Assembly (NCBI GenBank): GCA_028288905.1
Contig: JAQGHJ010000253.1
Location: forward strand, 1-7,028
Direction: 5' to 3'
DNA length: 7,028 nt
Source: Phycisphaerales bacterium
GTDB lineage: Bacteria > Planctomycetota > Phycisphaerae > Tepidisphaerales > Tepidisphaeraceae
Shown here one piece after another: positions 1 through 5,949 of this stretch (its first letter is position 1; every line of letters begins with the position of its first letter). A model generated the notes under the pieces. That model was not told the origin of the DNA. It made no database searches and worked only from the letters and a program-made list of their open reading frames with translations. The position numbers and the translations under genes were made by a program.

Positions 1-78
1 GCGGCCAAGCCGGTCGACCCGGCCGAGCTCGTCGTCACCGTCGCGAGCCTAGCCCGGATCGGCCGGGCCGGGCGGTGA
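1..78 (+). CDS. C-terminal end of a response-regulator receiver domain protein (partial)
   Basis: The window opens inside a reading frame that runs 25 codons to a TGA at 76-78. The peptide begins AAKPVDPAELV and continues as an amphipathic helix ending in RIGRAGR. A Lys-Pro pair followed by a short 'VDPAEL' turn and a final helix is the typical end of a CheY-like receiver domain, where the Lys is the conserved switch-region lysine after strand beta5 and the helix is alpha5. This could be the end of a stand-alone response regulator or of a hybrid histidine kinase with a C-terminal receiver. The phospho-acceptor Asp and everything upstream are outside the window, so the partner and output are unknown. 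The call rests on about 20 residues and is moderate. No stop codon interrupts the frame, and the next gene starts 211 bp later. Confidence 0.55.
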   Translation, partial: AAKPVDPAELVVTVASLARIGRAGR

Positions 79-114
79 CGCCGCGGCCGCGACGACACGG
101 TCCGCCCGCCCGCC

Positions 115-143
115 CGGCGGTGCCGGGAGCCGTGACACCGCCG
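115..143 (+). repeat. GC-rich 8-bp inverted repeat (possible terminator stem or operator)
   Basis: CGGCGGTG at 115-122 is the exact reverse complement of CACCGCCG at 136-143, separated by 13 bases. It lies 36 bases after the stop of the upstream receiver fragment, so it could be a transcript-end hairpin. No T-run follows, so it is not a classical intrinsic terminator. The right arm overlaps the -35-like box at 132-137, so an operator is also possible. In such GC-rich DNA an 8-bp match can arise by chance. Confidence 0.3.
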
Positions 144-161
144 CCAGCCGTCCGTTAGAAT
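132..161 (+). promoter_or_regulatory. Candidate sigma70-type promoter for the GMC operon
   Basis: GTGACA at 132-137 matches the TTGACA -35 consensus at 5 of 6 positions. TAGAAT at 156-161 matches TATAAT at 5 of 6. The spacer is 18 bases. TAGAAT is one of the few AT-rich stretches in the 211-bp gap. Transcription would start near 168 and leave a leader of about 120 bases before the ATG at 290. Planctomycete promoter consensus is poorly known, so this is a prediction only. Confidence 0.45.
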
Positions 162-289
162 CGCGGGCCCGGGGACGACTCACCCGTGGGGGACGAGCGA
201 TCCGGTCCGCCCCGCCGGCGAACGCACCGGTCCGTCGTTCTCGATCCGCGCCATCCAACCCCGTCCGCCCAACCCGCGAGGCCGCGCTC

Positions 290-2086
290 ATGTCCATCAT
301 TTCCGCCGACCAGGCCAAGCCCGAGTACGACGTGGTGATCGTCGGGTCGGGGGCGGCCGGCGGGCAGTCGGCGTTCACGCTCACGCTCGCCGGGCTCAAG
401 GTCTGCATGCTCGAGGCCGGGCGGAGCTACGACCCGGTCGCCGAGACGCCGATGTTCCAGACGCCGGCCGACGCCCCGCTGATGGCGGTCGCCACCCCGG
501 ACAAGCCGTTCGGGTTCCACGACGCCACGATCGGCGGCGGGTGGGAGGTGCCGGGCGAGCCGTACACGAACACCACCAAGGCCGAGAACAGCCAGTGGCG
601 GTGGTGGCGGCCGCGGATGGTCGGCGGGCGGACGAACCACTGGGGTCGGATCTCGCTCCGGAACGGCCCGTACGACTTCAAGCCCCGCAGCCGGGACGGG
701 CTCGGGTTCGACTGGCCGATCGGGTACGAGGACGTCGAGCCGTACTACACGAAGGTCGAGCAGCTGATCGGCGTGTACGGCACGAACGACGGTCTGGAGA
801 ACACGCCGAACTCGCCCGAGGGCGTGCTGCTGCCGGCCCCCAAGGGCCGGGCGGCCGAACTGCTGAGCCAGAAGCACGGGCGGAAGCTCGGCATCCCGAT
901 CACGTCGATCCACCGGGCGGTGCTGACGAAGCACCTGGACTACCAGTCGATCCCGCAGAAGCTGTTCCCCGGGAACAAGTGGGCCCAGGGCATCGTCAAG
1001 GAGGCGATGAGCGAGCGGAACGCCTGCTTCTGGGCCACTCCGTGCGGCCGCGGGTGTAACGTCGCGGCCAACTACCAGAGCACGACCGTCCACCTGCCGC
1101 CGGCGATGGCGACCGGGAACCTCGACCTGATCCCGATGGCCCACGTGCGGGAAGTGGTCGTCAAGGACGGCAAGGCGACCGGCGTCGTGTTCATCGACAA
1201 GGTCAGCGGGCAGGAGAAGCGGGTGGCGGGCAAGGCCGTCATCCTGGCGGCCGGGGCGTGCGAGTCGGCCCGGCTGCTGCTGAACAGCCGCGGGCCGGAC
1301 AAGGCCGGCGTCGCCAACAGCAGCGGCAAGGTCGGCAAGTACATCATGGACACGGTCGGCACGTTCCTGAGCGGGCACATTCCCGCCCTGGAGAACCTGC
1401 CGCCGCACAACGAGGACGGGGCCGGCGGCGACCACTTCTACTCCCCCTGGTGGCTGTACCAGGAGCAGAAGGCCGGCAAGCTCGACTTCGCCCGCGGGTA
1501 CCACATCGAGACCGGCGGCAGCCGCGGCATGCCCGGCGGCGGCAACCCGGTGCCGGACAACCTGGCCGAGGGCAGCTACGGGTCGAAGTTCAAGCAGGAC
1601 GCCCGGCGGTACTACGGGTCGAACGTCCACTACGCCTGCCGCGGCGAGATGATCCCGAACGAGGACAGCTACCTCGACCTCGACCCCGAGGTGAAGGACA
1701 AGTTCGGCATCCCCGTCGCCCGGTTCCACTGGAAGTGGAGCGAGCACGAGCTGAACATGGCCCGCCACGCCCGCAAGACGTTCACCGCGATCATCGAGTC
1801 GATGGGCGGGACGGTGAACGGCTCCAAGGACGCGGCCGACGGCAACAAGTTCATCCAGCAGCCCGGGTTCATCATCCACGAGGTCGGCGGGGCCCTGATG
1901 GGGGCGGACGCGAAGGCGTCCGTCACGAACGGGTTCGGCCAGACGTGGGACGTGAAAAACCTGTTCCTGACCGACGGGGCGACGTTCCCGTCGAACGCCG
2001 ACAAGAACCCGACCCTAACGATCATGGCCCTGGCCTGGCGGGCATGCGACTACCTGGTGGGCGAAGCGAAGAAAGGCAACCTGTGA
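290..2086 (+). CDS. GMC-family FAD oxidoreductase (gluconate/glucose dehydrogenase large-subunit type)
   Basis: This 598-aa flavoprotein probably oxidises a sugar, polyol or other alcohol and passes electrons onward rather than to oxygen; the substrate cannot be read from sequence. The N-terminal Rossmann motif GSGAAGG (19-25) ends with the ribose-binding Glu42 in LEAG. VGGRTNHWGR (111-120) is the family's FAD-contact segment. The C-terminal GMC domain has HEVGG with candidate catalytic His530 and NPTLT with Asn573, the usual His/Asn pair. Length fits the gluconate-2-dehydrogenase/FAD-glucose-dehydrogenase branch. Cys246, Cys252 and Cys256 (C-x5-C-x3-C) sit just before a segment resembling the 3Fe-4S region of FAD-glucose dehydrogenase. 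There is no signal peptide. Export is inferred to occur with the Tat-signalled partner, whose GTG overlaps this stop by 4 bp. The ATG follows a weak GAGG (278-281) by 8 bases and places the Rossmann motif at the normal distance from the start. Confidence 0.9.
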   Translation: MSIISADQAKPEYDVVIVGSGAAGGQSAFTLTLAGLKVCMLEAGRSYDPVAETPMFQTPADAPLMAVATPDKPFGFHDATIGGGWEVPGEPYTNTTKAENSQWRWWRPRMVGGRTNHWGRISLRNGPYDFKPRSRDGLGFDWPIGYEDVEPYYTKVEQLIGVYGTNDGLENTPNSPEGVLLPAPKGRAAELLSQKHGRKLGIPITSIHRAVLTKHLDYQSIPQKLFPGNKWAQGIVKEAMSERNACFWATPCGRGCNVAANYQSTTVHLPPAMATGNLDLIPMAHVREVVVKDGKATGVVFIDKVSGQEKRVAGKAVILAAGACESARLLLNSRGPDKAGVANSSGKVGKYIMDTVGTFLSGHIPALENLPPHNEDGAGGDHFYSPWWLYQEQKAGKLDFARGYHIETGGSRGMPGGGNPVPDNLAEGSYGSKFKQDARRYYGSNVHYACRGEMIPNEDSYLDLDPEVKDKFGIPVARFHWKWSEHELNMARHARKTFTAIIESMGGTVNGSKDAADGNKFIQQPGFIIHEVGGALMGADAKASVTNGFGQTWDVKNLFLTDGATFPSNADKNPTLTIMALAWRACDYLVGEAKKGNL

Positions 2087-2916
2087 CCGACGACCCGCGC
2101 AACGGTGGATTGGACGTCTCGCCGGACCTGGCCGGGTGGCGGGAGCGGACGTCCCGCGCCCCCGCCCCGCCGTCCGCCGCGCCCGTCCCGGTGACGATCG
2201 ACGGCACCCGCCGCGCCGGCCGGCTCAGCCGGCGGGAGGCGATGCAGTGGGTGCTCGGCACGGTGGCCGCGTCCGCCCTGCCACCGACGGCGTCGGAGCT
2301 GATGGCCCAGGAGGTCGGCCGGACCCCGATCCCGCAGGAGCGTGCCGCCCGCGTGCCGCCCCGCGACGCGCAGTCGGCGCTGGCCGGGTACGGCACCGAC
2401 CCGGCGCTTGCGAAGGTGTACAAGCCCGGCGAACTCTGGCCGCTGACGTTCACCGACGCCCAACGGCGGGCGGCGACGGCGCTGGCCGACACGATCATCC
2501 CGAAGGACGACCTCGGCCCTGCCGCCAGCGAGGTCGGCGTCGTCGAGATGATCGACGAATGGGCGTCGGCCCCGTACCCGCGGCAGCGCGGGGACCGGCC
2601 GAACCTGATCCTCGCCGTCGACTGGGTGGACGCCGAGGCGGGCAAGCGGTTCGGCGGCAAGGCGTTCGCCGACCTGACCCAGCAGCAGCGCCACGCGATC
2701 TGCGACGACGTCTGCTACGCCCCCAAGGCCAAGCCCGAGTTCAAGAAGGCGGCCGCCGCGTTCTCCCTGTTCCGGTCGTTGTGCGCCGGCGCCTACTACG
2801 CCACCCCGGCCGGGTGGCAGGCGATCGGGTACGTCGGGAACGTCGCGCTCCCCAGCTTCGAGGGCCCGCCGACCGAGGTGCTGCAAAAGCTCGGCGTGAC
2901 GCAAACGGTGGCCTGA
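2083..2916 (+). CDS. Gluconate 2-dehydrogenase subunit 3-like protein with twin-arginine signal
   Basis: A 277-aa small partner of the preceding flavoprotein. Residues 125-143 (DAQRRAATALADTIIPKDD) and the following SEVGVVEMIDEW match the start of the Gluconate_2-dh3 family. The end, with PAGWQAIGYVGN (242-253), fits its usual C-terminus. SRREAM at 49-54 followed by a modest hydrophobic stretch (56-68) is a Tat signal. In characterised members the small subunit carries the Tat signal and takes the folded, FAD-loaded large subunit across the membrane. The GTG start overlaps the upstream TGA (GTGA), with AAAGG at 2072-2076 six bases upstream, so the two are translationally coupled. That start gives a long 48-residue region before the RR motif. 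An in-frame GTG at 2191 would shorten it to about 12 residues and cannot be excluded. No cytochrome c subunit follows. Confidence 0.85.
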   Translation: MTDDPRNGGLDVSPDLAGWRERTSRAPAPPSAAPVPVTIDGTRRAGRLSRREAMQWVLGTVAASALPPTASELMAQEVGRTPIPQERAARVPPRDAQSALAGYGTDPALAKVYKPGELWPLTFTDAQRRAATALADTIIPKDDLGPAASEVGVVEMIDEWASAPYPRQRGDRPNLILAVDWVDAEAGKRFGGKAFADLTQQQRHAICDDVCYAPKAKPEFKKAAAAFSLFRSLCAGAYYATPAGWQAIGYVGNVALPSFEGPPTEVLQKLGVTQTVA

Positions 2917-2935
2917 GCCGGGACAACAGACCAAT

Positions 2936-2983
2936 GGCTCCCCGTCGGGGCCCGCACTGCGGACCGTCCCCTGTGGCGGAGCC
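2936..2983 (+). terminator. Possible structured 3' end of the GMC operon transcript
   Basis: Beginning 20 bases after the operon's last stop, GGCTCC (2936-2941) pairs with GGAGCC (2978-2983). Inside, GGGG (2947-2950) can pair with CCCC (2968-2971) around a small CCGC-ACT-GCGG hairpin. A competing CCCC-GTC-GGGG hairpin spans 2940-2950. No T-run follows, so it would be a processing or stability structure or a weak terminator. GC-rich DNA forms such pairings easily, so confidence is low. Confidence 0.25.
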
Positions 2984-3090
2984 TGCCAAATCCCTGGCCT
3001 GCCTTGGCACCCGCGTTGCCACACCCATTTCGTTCGGCCGGGGCGTGCCCGCCGACGAAGATTTCGTTGGGAACGGAAAGGTGGCTCACG

Positions 3091-3291
3091 ATGGCAGGCA
3101 GCCAGCAGGACTGGGGCAGCACCCCCTCGCCCGTCGCGGATCAAAACCGGCAGGGGAAGCAGCAGGGCGCGAGCGAGCCTACGGGCAAGACGCCCAGCCC
3201 CGGCGAGCAGCCCGAGCAGGAAGGGTCGGCCACCCGGCAGCAAGAGTCGGGTGCGGGCGGCAACGCGTCGTCCGCGAACCGCTCCAAGTGA
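3091..3291 (+). CDS. Small hydrophilic, probably disordered hypothetical protein
   Basis: A 66-aa protein of unrecognised family. It is dominated by Gln, Ser and Gly (10 each) with six Pro, has one aromatic residue (Trp8), and lacks any hydrophobic stretch that could be a signal peptide or membrane segment. It is therefore probably intrinsically disordered and cytosolic. The ATG at 3091 is supported by GGAAAGG at 3075-3081, nine bases upstream, the best Shine-Dalgarno match among the + strand genes here. The frame is open further upstream to 3004, but that part has no ribosome-binding site. A hairpin with a short T-run follows at 3330. It sits 174 bp after the dehydrogenase operon and is convergent with the esterase gene, so it is likely its own unit. 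I cannot assign a function. The ribosome-binding site and flanking hairpin are what make it more than a chance frame. Confidence 0.55.
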   Translation: MAGSQQDWGSTPSPVADQNRQGKQQGASEPTGKTPSPGEQPEQEGSATRQQESGAGGNASSANRSK

Positions 3292-3329
3292 TGAGCTGAC
3301 GAGCGCGTAGGTCGAGGTGAACCAGCGGG

Positions 3330-3361
3330 AGGCCCCGAGCGACGACGTCGCCCGGGCCTTT
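3330..3361 (+). terminator. Candidate intrinsic terminator between convergent genes
   Basis: AGGCCC (3330-3335) pairs with GGGCCT (3354-3359), and GCGAC (3339-3343) pairs with GTCGC (3347-3351) around a GAC loop. The C-GA between them is imperfectly matched (a bulge and an A-C mismatch). TTT at 3359-3361 follows directly on the + strand. It lies 38 bases after the small + gene and 32 bases beyond the esterase stop. The minus strand has no T-run after the stem, so it best serves the + gene. Confidence 0.5.
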
Positions 3362-3393
3362 CGTCTTGAACGCGTCAGCCGGTCGAACCACCA

Positions 3394-4221
3394 TTAACCC
3401 GCCTTGGCCCCGGCAGCCTTAATCAGTTCCGCCCACTTCGCCGCGTACCGCTTGCCGAACTCCCGGTACGACGCGGCGTCGAAGTGCGTCTTGTCGCCCT
3501 TGTCCGTCAGCCCCGTCGGAGCGACATACCCGCACCGCGGCACCGCGGCGGCTACCGCCTGAAGGGCCGCGTTGATCCGCTCGTGCCCGCCGTGGAACTC
3601 GCCGATCCCGCCGACGACGACCGGAACGTCCGGGGCGGCGAGGTCGCGGCGGAACGCGGCGAACAGCGCCGCGGCCTTGGCCGGGTACGCGGCGACCTTT
3701 TCCGGACTCGAGTCCGCCTCGCCCTGGTGCCACAGGACGCCGGCCGGCGTCCCGTCCTTCAGGGCAAGCTTTCCCCGCCGGACGGCGGCCGCGTACAGCC
3801 CGTCGGGCTTGTCCGGCGACCACTCGTCGATCGACGTCCCGCCGACGGCGCACGGGACGAGACCCACCGTGTCGCCCGGCGACGCGTCGGCAACCACCCT
3901 CCCGAACGTCGTCCCCAGCCCGACTCCGGCAATCGTCGGCTTGTCGAAGTGGATCGGGTCGACGGCCGGCACCCACTTGCCCGCCTTGTCCAGCGACAGC
4001 ACCCGCGGGTGCGGCTTGCGGTCCTGCTCCTCCACCTTCCCCCGCCCCGCCATGTTCGACTGGCCGACGAGGAGAAATACCTTGAAGTGGTCCTTCGCCG
4101 GCAACGGTGCCGCCGCAGGAACGTCCGCCGGAGCGGCCGCCGCGTCGGCGGCGCGGGCCGGGCGGCCGGCGAGGCCGACGGCGGTGATCAGGACGGCGAG
4201 TAACACGAGGCGCGGGGTCAC
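3394..4221 (-). CDS. Secreted sialate O-acetylesterase-type SGNH hydrolase (SASA/DUF303 family)
   Basis: A 275-aa exported esterase expected to remove acetyl groups from sugars or polysaccharides in the periplasm or outside the cell. The core follows the SASA/carbohydrate esterase 6 pattern. GQSNMAG (53-59) carries nucleophile Ser55, GGTSI (127-131) is an oxyanion-type loop, WHQGEAD (164-170) is the family block, and D243-x-x-H246 (DKTH) completes the triad. The chosen GTG at 4221 has GGAGGA three bases upstream (4230-4225). It makes a clean signal peptide: a short basic start, a hydrophobic core at residues 5-19, and an ARA site at 22-24. An ATG 22 codons upstream (4287) would bury this signal behind a charged, Arg-rich stretch. 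An Ala/Pro-rich linker joins the signal to the domain. It stands alone on the minus strand, divergent from lpxC-fabZ. The exact substrate is unknown; 'sialate' is the family name and not a prediction. Confidence 0.85.
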   Translation of the reverse strand: MTPRLVLLAVLITAVGLAGRPARAADAAAAPADVPAAAPLPAKDHFKVFLLVGQSNMAGRGKVEEQDRKPHPRVLSLDKAGKWVPAVDPIHFDKPTIAGVGLGTTFGRVVADASPGDTVGLVPCAVGGTSIDEWSPDKPDGLYAAAVRRGKLALKDGTPAGVLWHQGEADSSPEKVAAYPAKAAALFAAFRRDLAAPDVPVVVGGIGEFHGGHERINAALQAVAAAVPRCGYVAPTGLTDKGDKTHFDAASYREFGKRYAAKWAELIKAAGAKAG

Positions 4222-4230
4222 GGCTCCTCC
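4222..4230 (-). promoter_or_regulatory. Shine-Dalgarno site that sets the esterase GTG start
   Basis: Read on the minus strand, GGAGGAGCC runs directly into the GTG at 4221-4219. It is the strongest ribosome-binding site in the window. It favours this GTG over the ATG at 4287 and yields a proper signal peptide. Confidence 0.7.
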
Positions 4231-4327
4231 GGGGTTTGGGTCGGTGGGACGGCGCCGATGGTAATCCCCCGGGCAGCGGTCGAACATCGCGGGAGGGTTC
4301 CGGAGAGCCCGGCGGCCGCCGCGTGCC

Positions 4328-4355
4328 TTGTCGCCCGACCCGCCACCGCTATGAT
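4328..4355 (+). promoter_or_regulatory. Candidate sigma70-type promoter for lpxC-fabZ
   Basis: TTGTCG at 4328-4333 matches TTGACA at 4 of 6 positions and TATGAT at 4350-4355 matches TATAAT at 5 of 6, with a 16-base spacer. A start site near 4362 would leave a leader of about 50 bases before the GTG at 4413. It sits in the 191-bp gap between the divergent esterase and lpxC genes, and it argues against any lpxC start upstream of 4362. Confidence 0.4.
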
Positions 4356-4412
4356 GCGCGGCCCGCGGTGCCAGAGGGTCCCGCAGCCGCCTCCGTCATC
4401 GCCGACACGCCC

Positions 4413-5735
4413 GTGAGCAGCAACCGACAGCACACCATATCCCGCGAGGTGTCGTTCACCGGCCCGGGACTCTTCTCGGGCGAGCCGACGACGCTCACGT
4501 TCGGCCCGGCCGACGCCGGGCGGGGCATCACGTTCGTCCGCGAGCAGGACGGGAAGACGTCGGTCATCCCGGCCCTCGTCCAGAACGTGATGAACCGCCC
4601 CCGCCGCACCTGCCTGCGGAACGGCACGCTGCACGTCGAGACGGTCGAACACTGCATGGCCGCCCTGGCCGGGCTCGGGGTGGACAACGCGACGGTCAAG
4701 GTGGTCGGCGGGCAGGTCGGGGAGCTGCCCGGCGGGGACGGAAGCAGCGTCCCGTTCGTGACCGCGATCCGCGAGGCCGGCGTCATCGAGCAGGACGCGG
4801 CCGTCGAGCCGCTGGTCATCCGTAAGCCACTCCAGGTCACGCTCGACGGGGCGTCAATCGCCGCCTTGCCGGGGCCGACCGACCACCTAGAGATCCTGTA
4901 CGACTTCGAGGCCCCCGCCCCGGTCGGGCGGCAGATCGTCAGCTTCCGGCTCGGGGACGAGGACTTCGAGAAGCTCATCGCCCCCGCCCGCACCTTCGTG
5001 TTCGAGCACGAGGCGAAGGAGCTGCGGGCCCGCGGGCTCGGCAAGCACCTGACGCCGAGGGAGCTGCTGGTCATTGCCCCCGACGGGCCGGTCGACAACG
5101 CGTTCCGGTTCGCCGACGAGTGCGGGCGGCATAAGCTGCTCGACCTGATCGGCGACTTGTACTTGGCCGGGCGGCCGATCCGCGGGCGGATCGTGGCGAC
5201 CAAGAGCGGGCACAAGCTGAACCACCTGATGGCCCGCCGGCTGCTGGAGCAGGACGAGGCCCAGGTGCGGCAGAACCTGATCCACCGCGACGCGGAGATG
5301 GACATCCGCAAGATCCAGCGGATCCTGCCGCACCGGTACCCGATGCTGCTGGTCGACCGGGTGCTGGAGATCTCGAAGAACGCCGACCGGGCAGTGGGGA
5401 TTAAGAACGTCACGTTCAACGACGTGTTTTTCCAGGGCCATTACCCCGGCACCCCGATCATGCCGGGGGTGCTGATCGTGGAGGCGATGGGCCAGCTCGG
5501 CGGGCTGCTGTTGAGCCGCAAACTGGAGCACACCGGTAAGCTTGCCATTCTCCTGAGCCTCGATAAGGTGAAGATGCGACACCCCGTCGTACCCGGCGAC
5601 CAATTGTTGTTGGAGGCGGTCGCGGTGCGGGTCAAGAGCCGCACGAGTCACGTCCGGTGCAAGGCGTTCGTCGAAGACAAGATCGCGTGCGAGGCGGACG
5701 TCAAGTTCATGCTGGTGGACGCCGAGCCGACGTAG
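4413..5735 (+). CDS. lpxC-fabZ: Bifunctional UDP-3-O-acyl-GlcNAc deacetylase / 3-hydroxyacyl-ACP dehydratase (LpxC-FabZ fusion)
   Basis: A 440-aa cytosolic fusion. LpxC (about 4-275) is the zinc deacetylase of the committed lipid A step. TVEH gives Glu79 and zinc ligand His80, ELPGGDGSS (104-112) is the second motif, ARTF (192-195) holds the E. coli Thr191 equivalent, HKLLD gives zinc ligands His240 and Asp244, and His267 is the second catalytic His. FabZ (about 295-437) dehydrates 3-hydroxyacyl-ACP. It shows LPHRYPMLLVDR (305-316), GHYPGTPIMPG with catalytic His343, Glu357 in EAMGQ, and HPVVPGDQ (390-397). The 14-residue His-Glu spacing is that of E. coli FabZ. All expected catalytic residues of both domains are present. 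Such fusions are known in Bacteroidota and Planctomycetota. The GTG at 4413 gives the normal LpxC start (SSNRQHTISREVSF). No clear Shine-Dalgarno precedes it, and an in-frame GTG at 4368 is the alternative. lpxA follows after 214 bp. Confidence 0.93.
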   Translation: MSSNRQHTISREVSFTGPGLFSGEPTTLTFGPADAGRGITFVREQDGKTSVIPALVQNVMNRPRRTCLRNGTLHVETVEHCMAALAGLGVDNATVKVVGGQVGELPGGDGSSVPFVTAIREAGVIEQDAAVEPLVIRKPLQVTLDGASIAALPGPTDHLEILYDFEAPAPVGRQIVSFRLGDEDFEKLIAPARTFVFEHEAKELRARGLGKHLTPRELLVIAPDGPVDNAFRFADECGRHKLLDLIGDLYLAGRPIRGRIVATKSGHKLNHLMARRLLEQDEAQVRQNLIHRDAEMDIRKIQRILPHRYPMLLVDRVLEISKNADRAVGIKNVTFNDVFFQGHYPGTPIMPGVLIVEAMGQLGGLLLSRKLEHTGKLAILLSLDKVKMRHPVVPGDQLLLEAVAVRVKSRTSHVRCKAFVEDKIACEADVKFMLVDAEPT

Positions 5736-5750
5736 CGTGAGGTAGAGTGA

Positions 5751-5786
5751 GGCGTGCCCCGTGCGAAGGCCGACCGGCGGCACGCC
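5751..5786 (+). terminator. Perfect 8-bp hairpin after lpxC-fabZ
   Basis: GGCGTGCC (5751-5758) and GGCACGCC (5779-5786) are exact reverse complements with a 20-base loop. The stem begins 15 bases after the lpxC-fabZ stop. The sequence turns AT-rich shortly after (ATAACCAAATTTAA, 5789-5802) but has no clean T-run directly at the stem. It may be a weak terminator or an mRNA-processing hairpin that lets lpxC-fabZ and lpxA be expressed at different levels. Confidence 0.4.
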
Positions 5787-5949
5787 CGATAACCAAATTT
5801 AACGGCGGCGGCTCGGACGGGTCGATCGTACGCAGGTGCTGGGACTCACACGAGCATCGCGGACGTTCCTGACGACCCCCGTGACCCCTTACCGGCCCAC
5901 GATGCCGGCCGCGGCAGCAGTGCCCGGCGGAGACGCGACCGAGACGCGG

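Noticed and set aside
155..1879. 574-codon open frame antisense to the GMC gene
   Set aside because: It consists of Arg/Val/Leu/Pro/Ala-rich sequence without domain motifs, lying opposite a gene with clear catalytic motifs. GC-rich codon usage keeps the antisense frame open by chance.
1258..2082. Upstream extension of the subunit-3 reading frame through the GMC gene
   Set aside because: This part is Arg-rich shadow translation of the GMC coding sequence. The protein's family similarity and ribosome-binding site place the start at the GTG at 2083 (or 2191).
2917..3090. Search for a promoter, small RNA or extra gene between the operon and the small gene
   Set aside because: TTGGCA near 3003 is -35-like, but no credible -10 box lies at the right distance, and no open frame there has a ribosome-binding site.
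2050..3243. 397-codon antisense frame over the subunit-3 gene and the small gene
   Set aside because: It is low-complexity Arg/Gly/Ala composition mirroring the sense codons, with no recognisable motif.
2136..3299. 387-codon + frame overlapping subunit 3 and the small gene
   Set aside because: It is an Arg/Pro-rich frame-shifted reading of two better supported genes.
4222..4287. Esterase start at the ATG at 4287
   Set aside because: It would place a charged 22-residue stretch before the signal peptide. The GTG at 4221 has a strong ribosome-binding site and a clean signal sequence.
4236..4412. N-terminal extension of LpxC-FabZ to an ATG at 4236
   Set aside because: It would overlap the candidate promoter at 4328-4355 and adds an Arg/Gly-rich stretch absent from the LpxC family, whose normal start matches the GTG at 4413.
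4349..5419. 356-codon antisense frame over lpxC-fabZ
   Set aside because: It is Ser/Arg-rich shadow sequence opposite intact LpxC and FabZ motifs.
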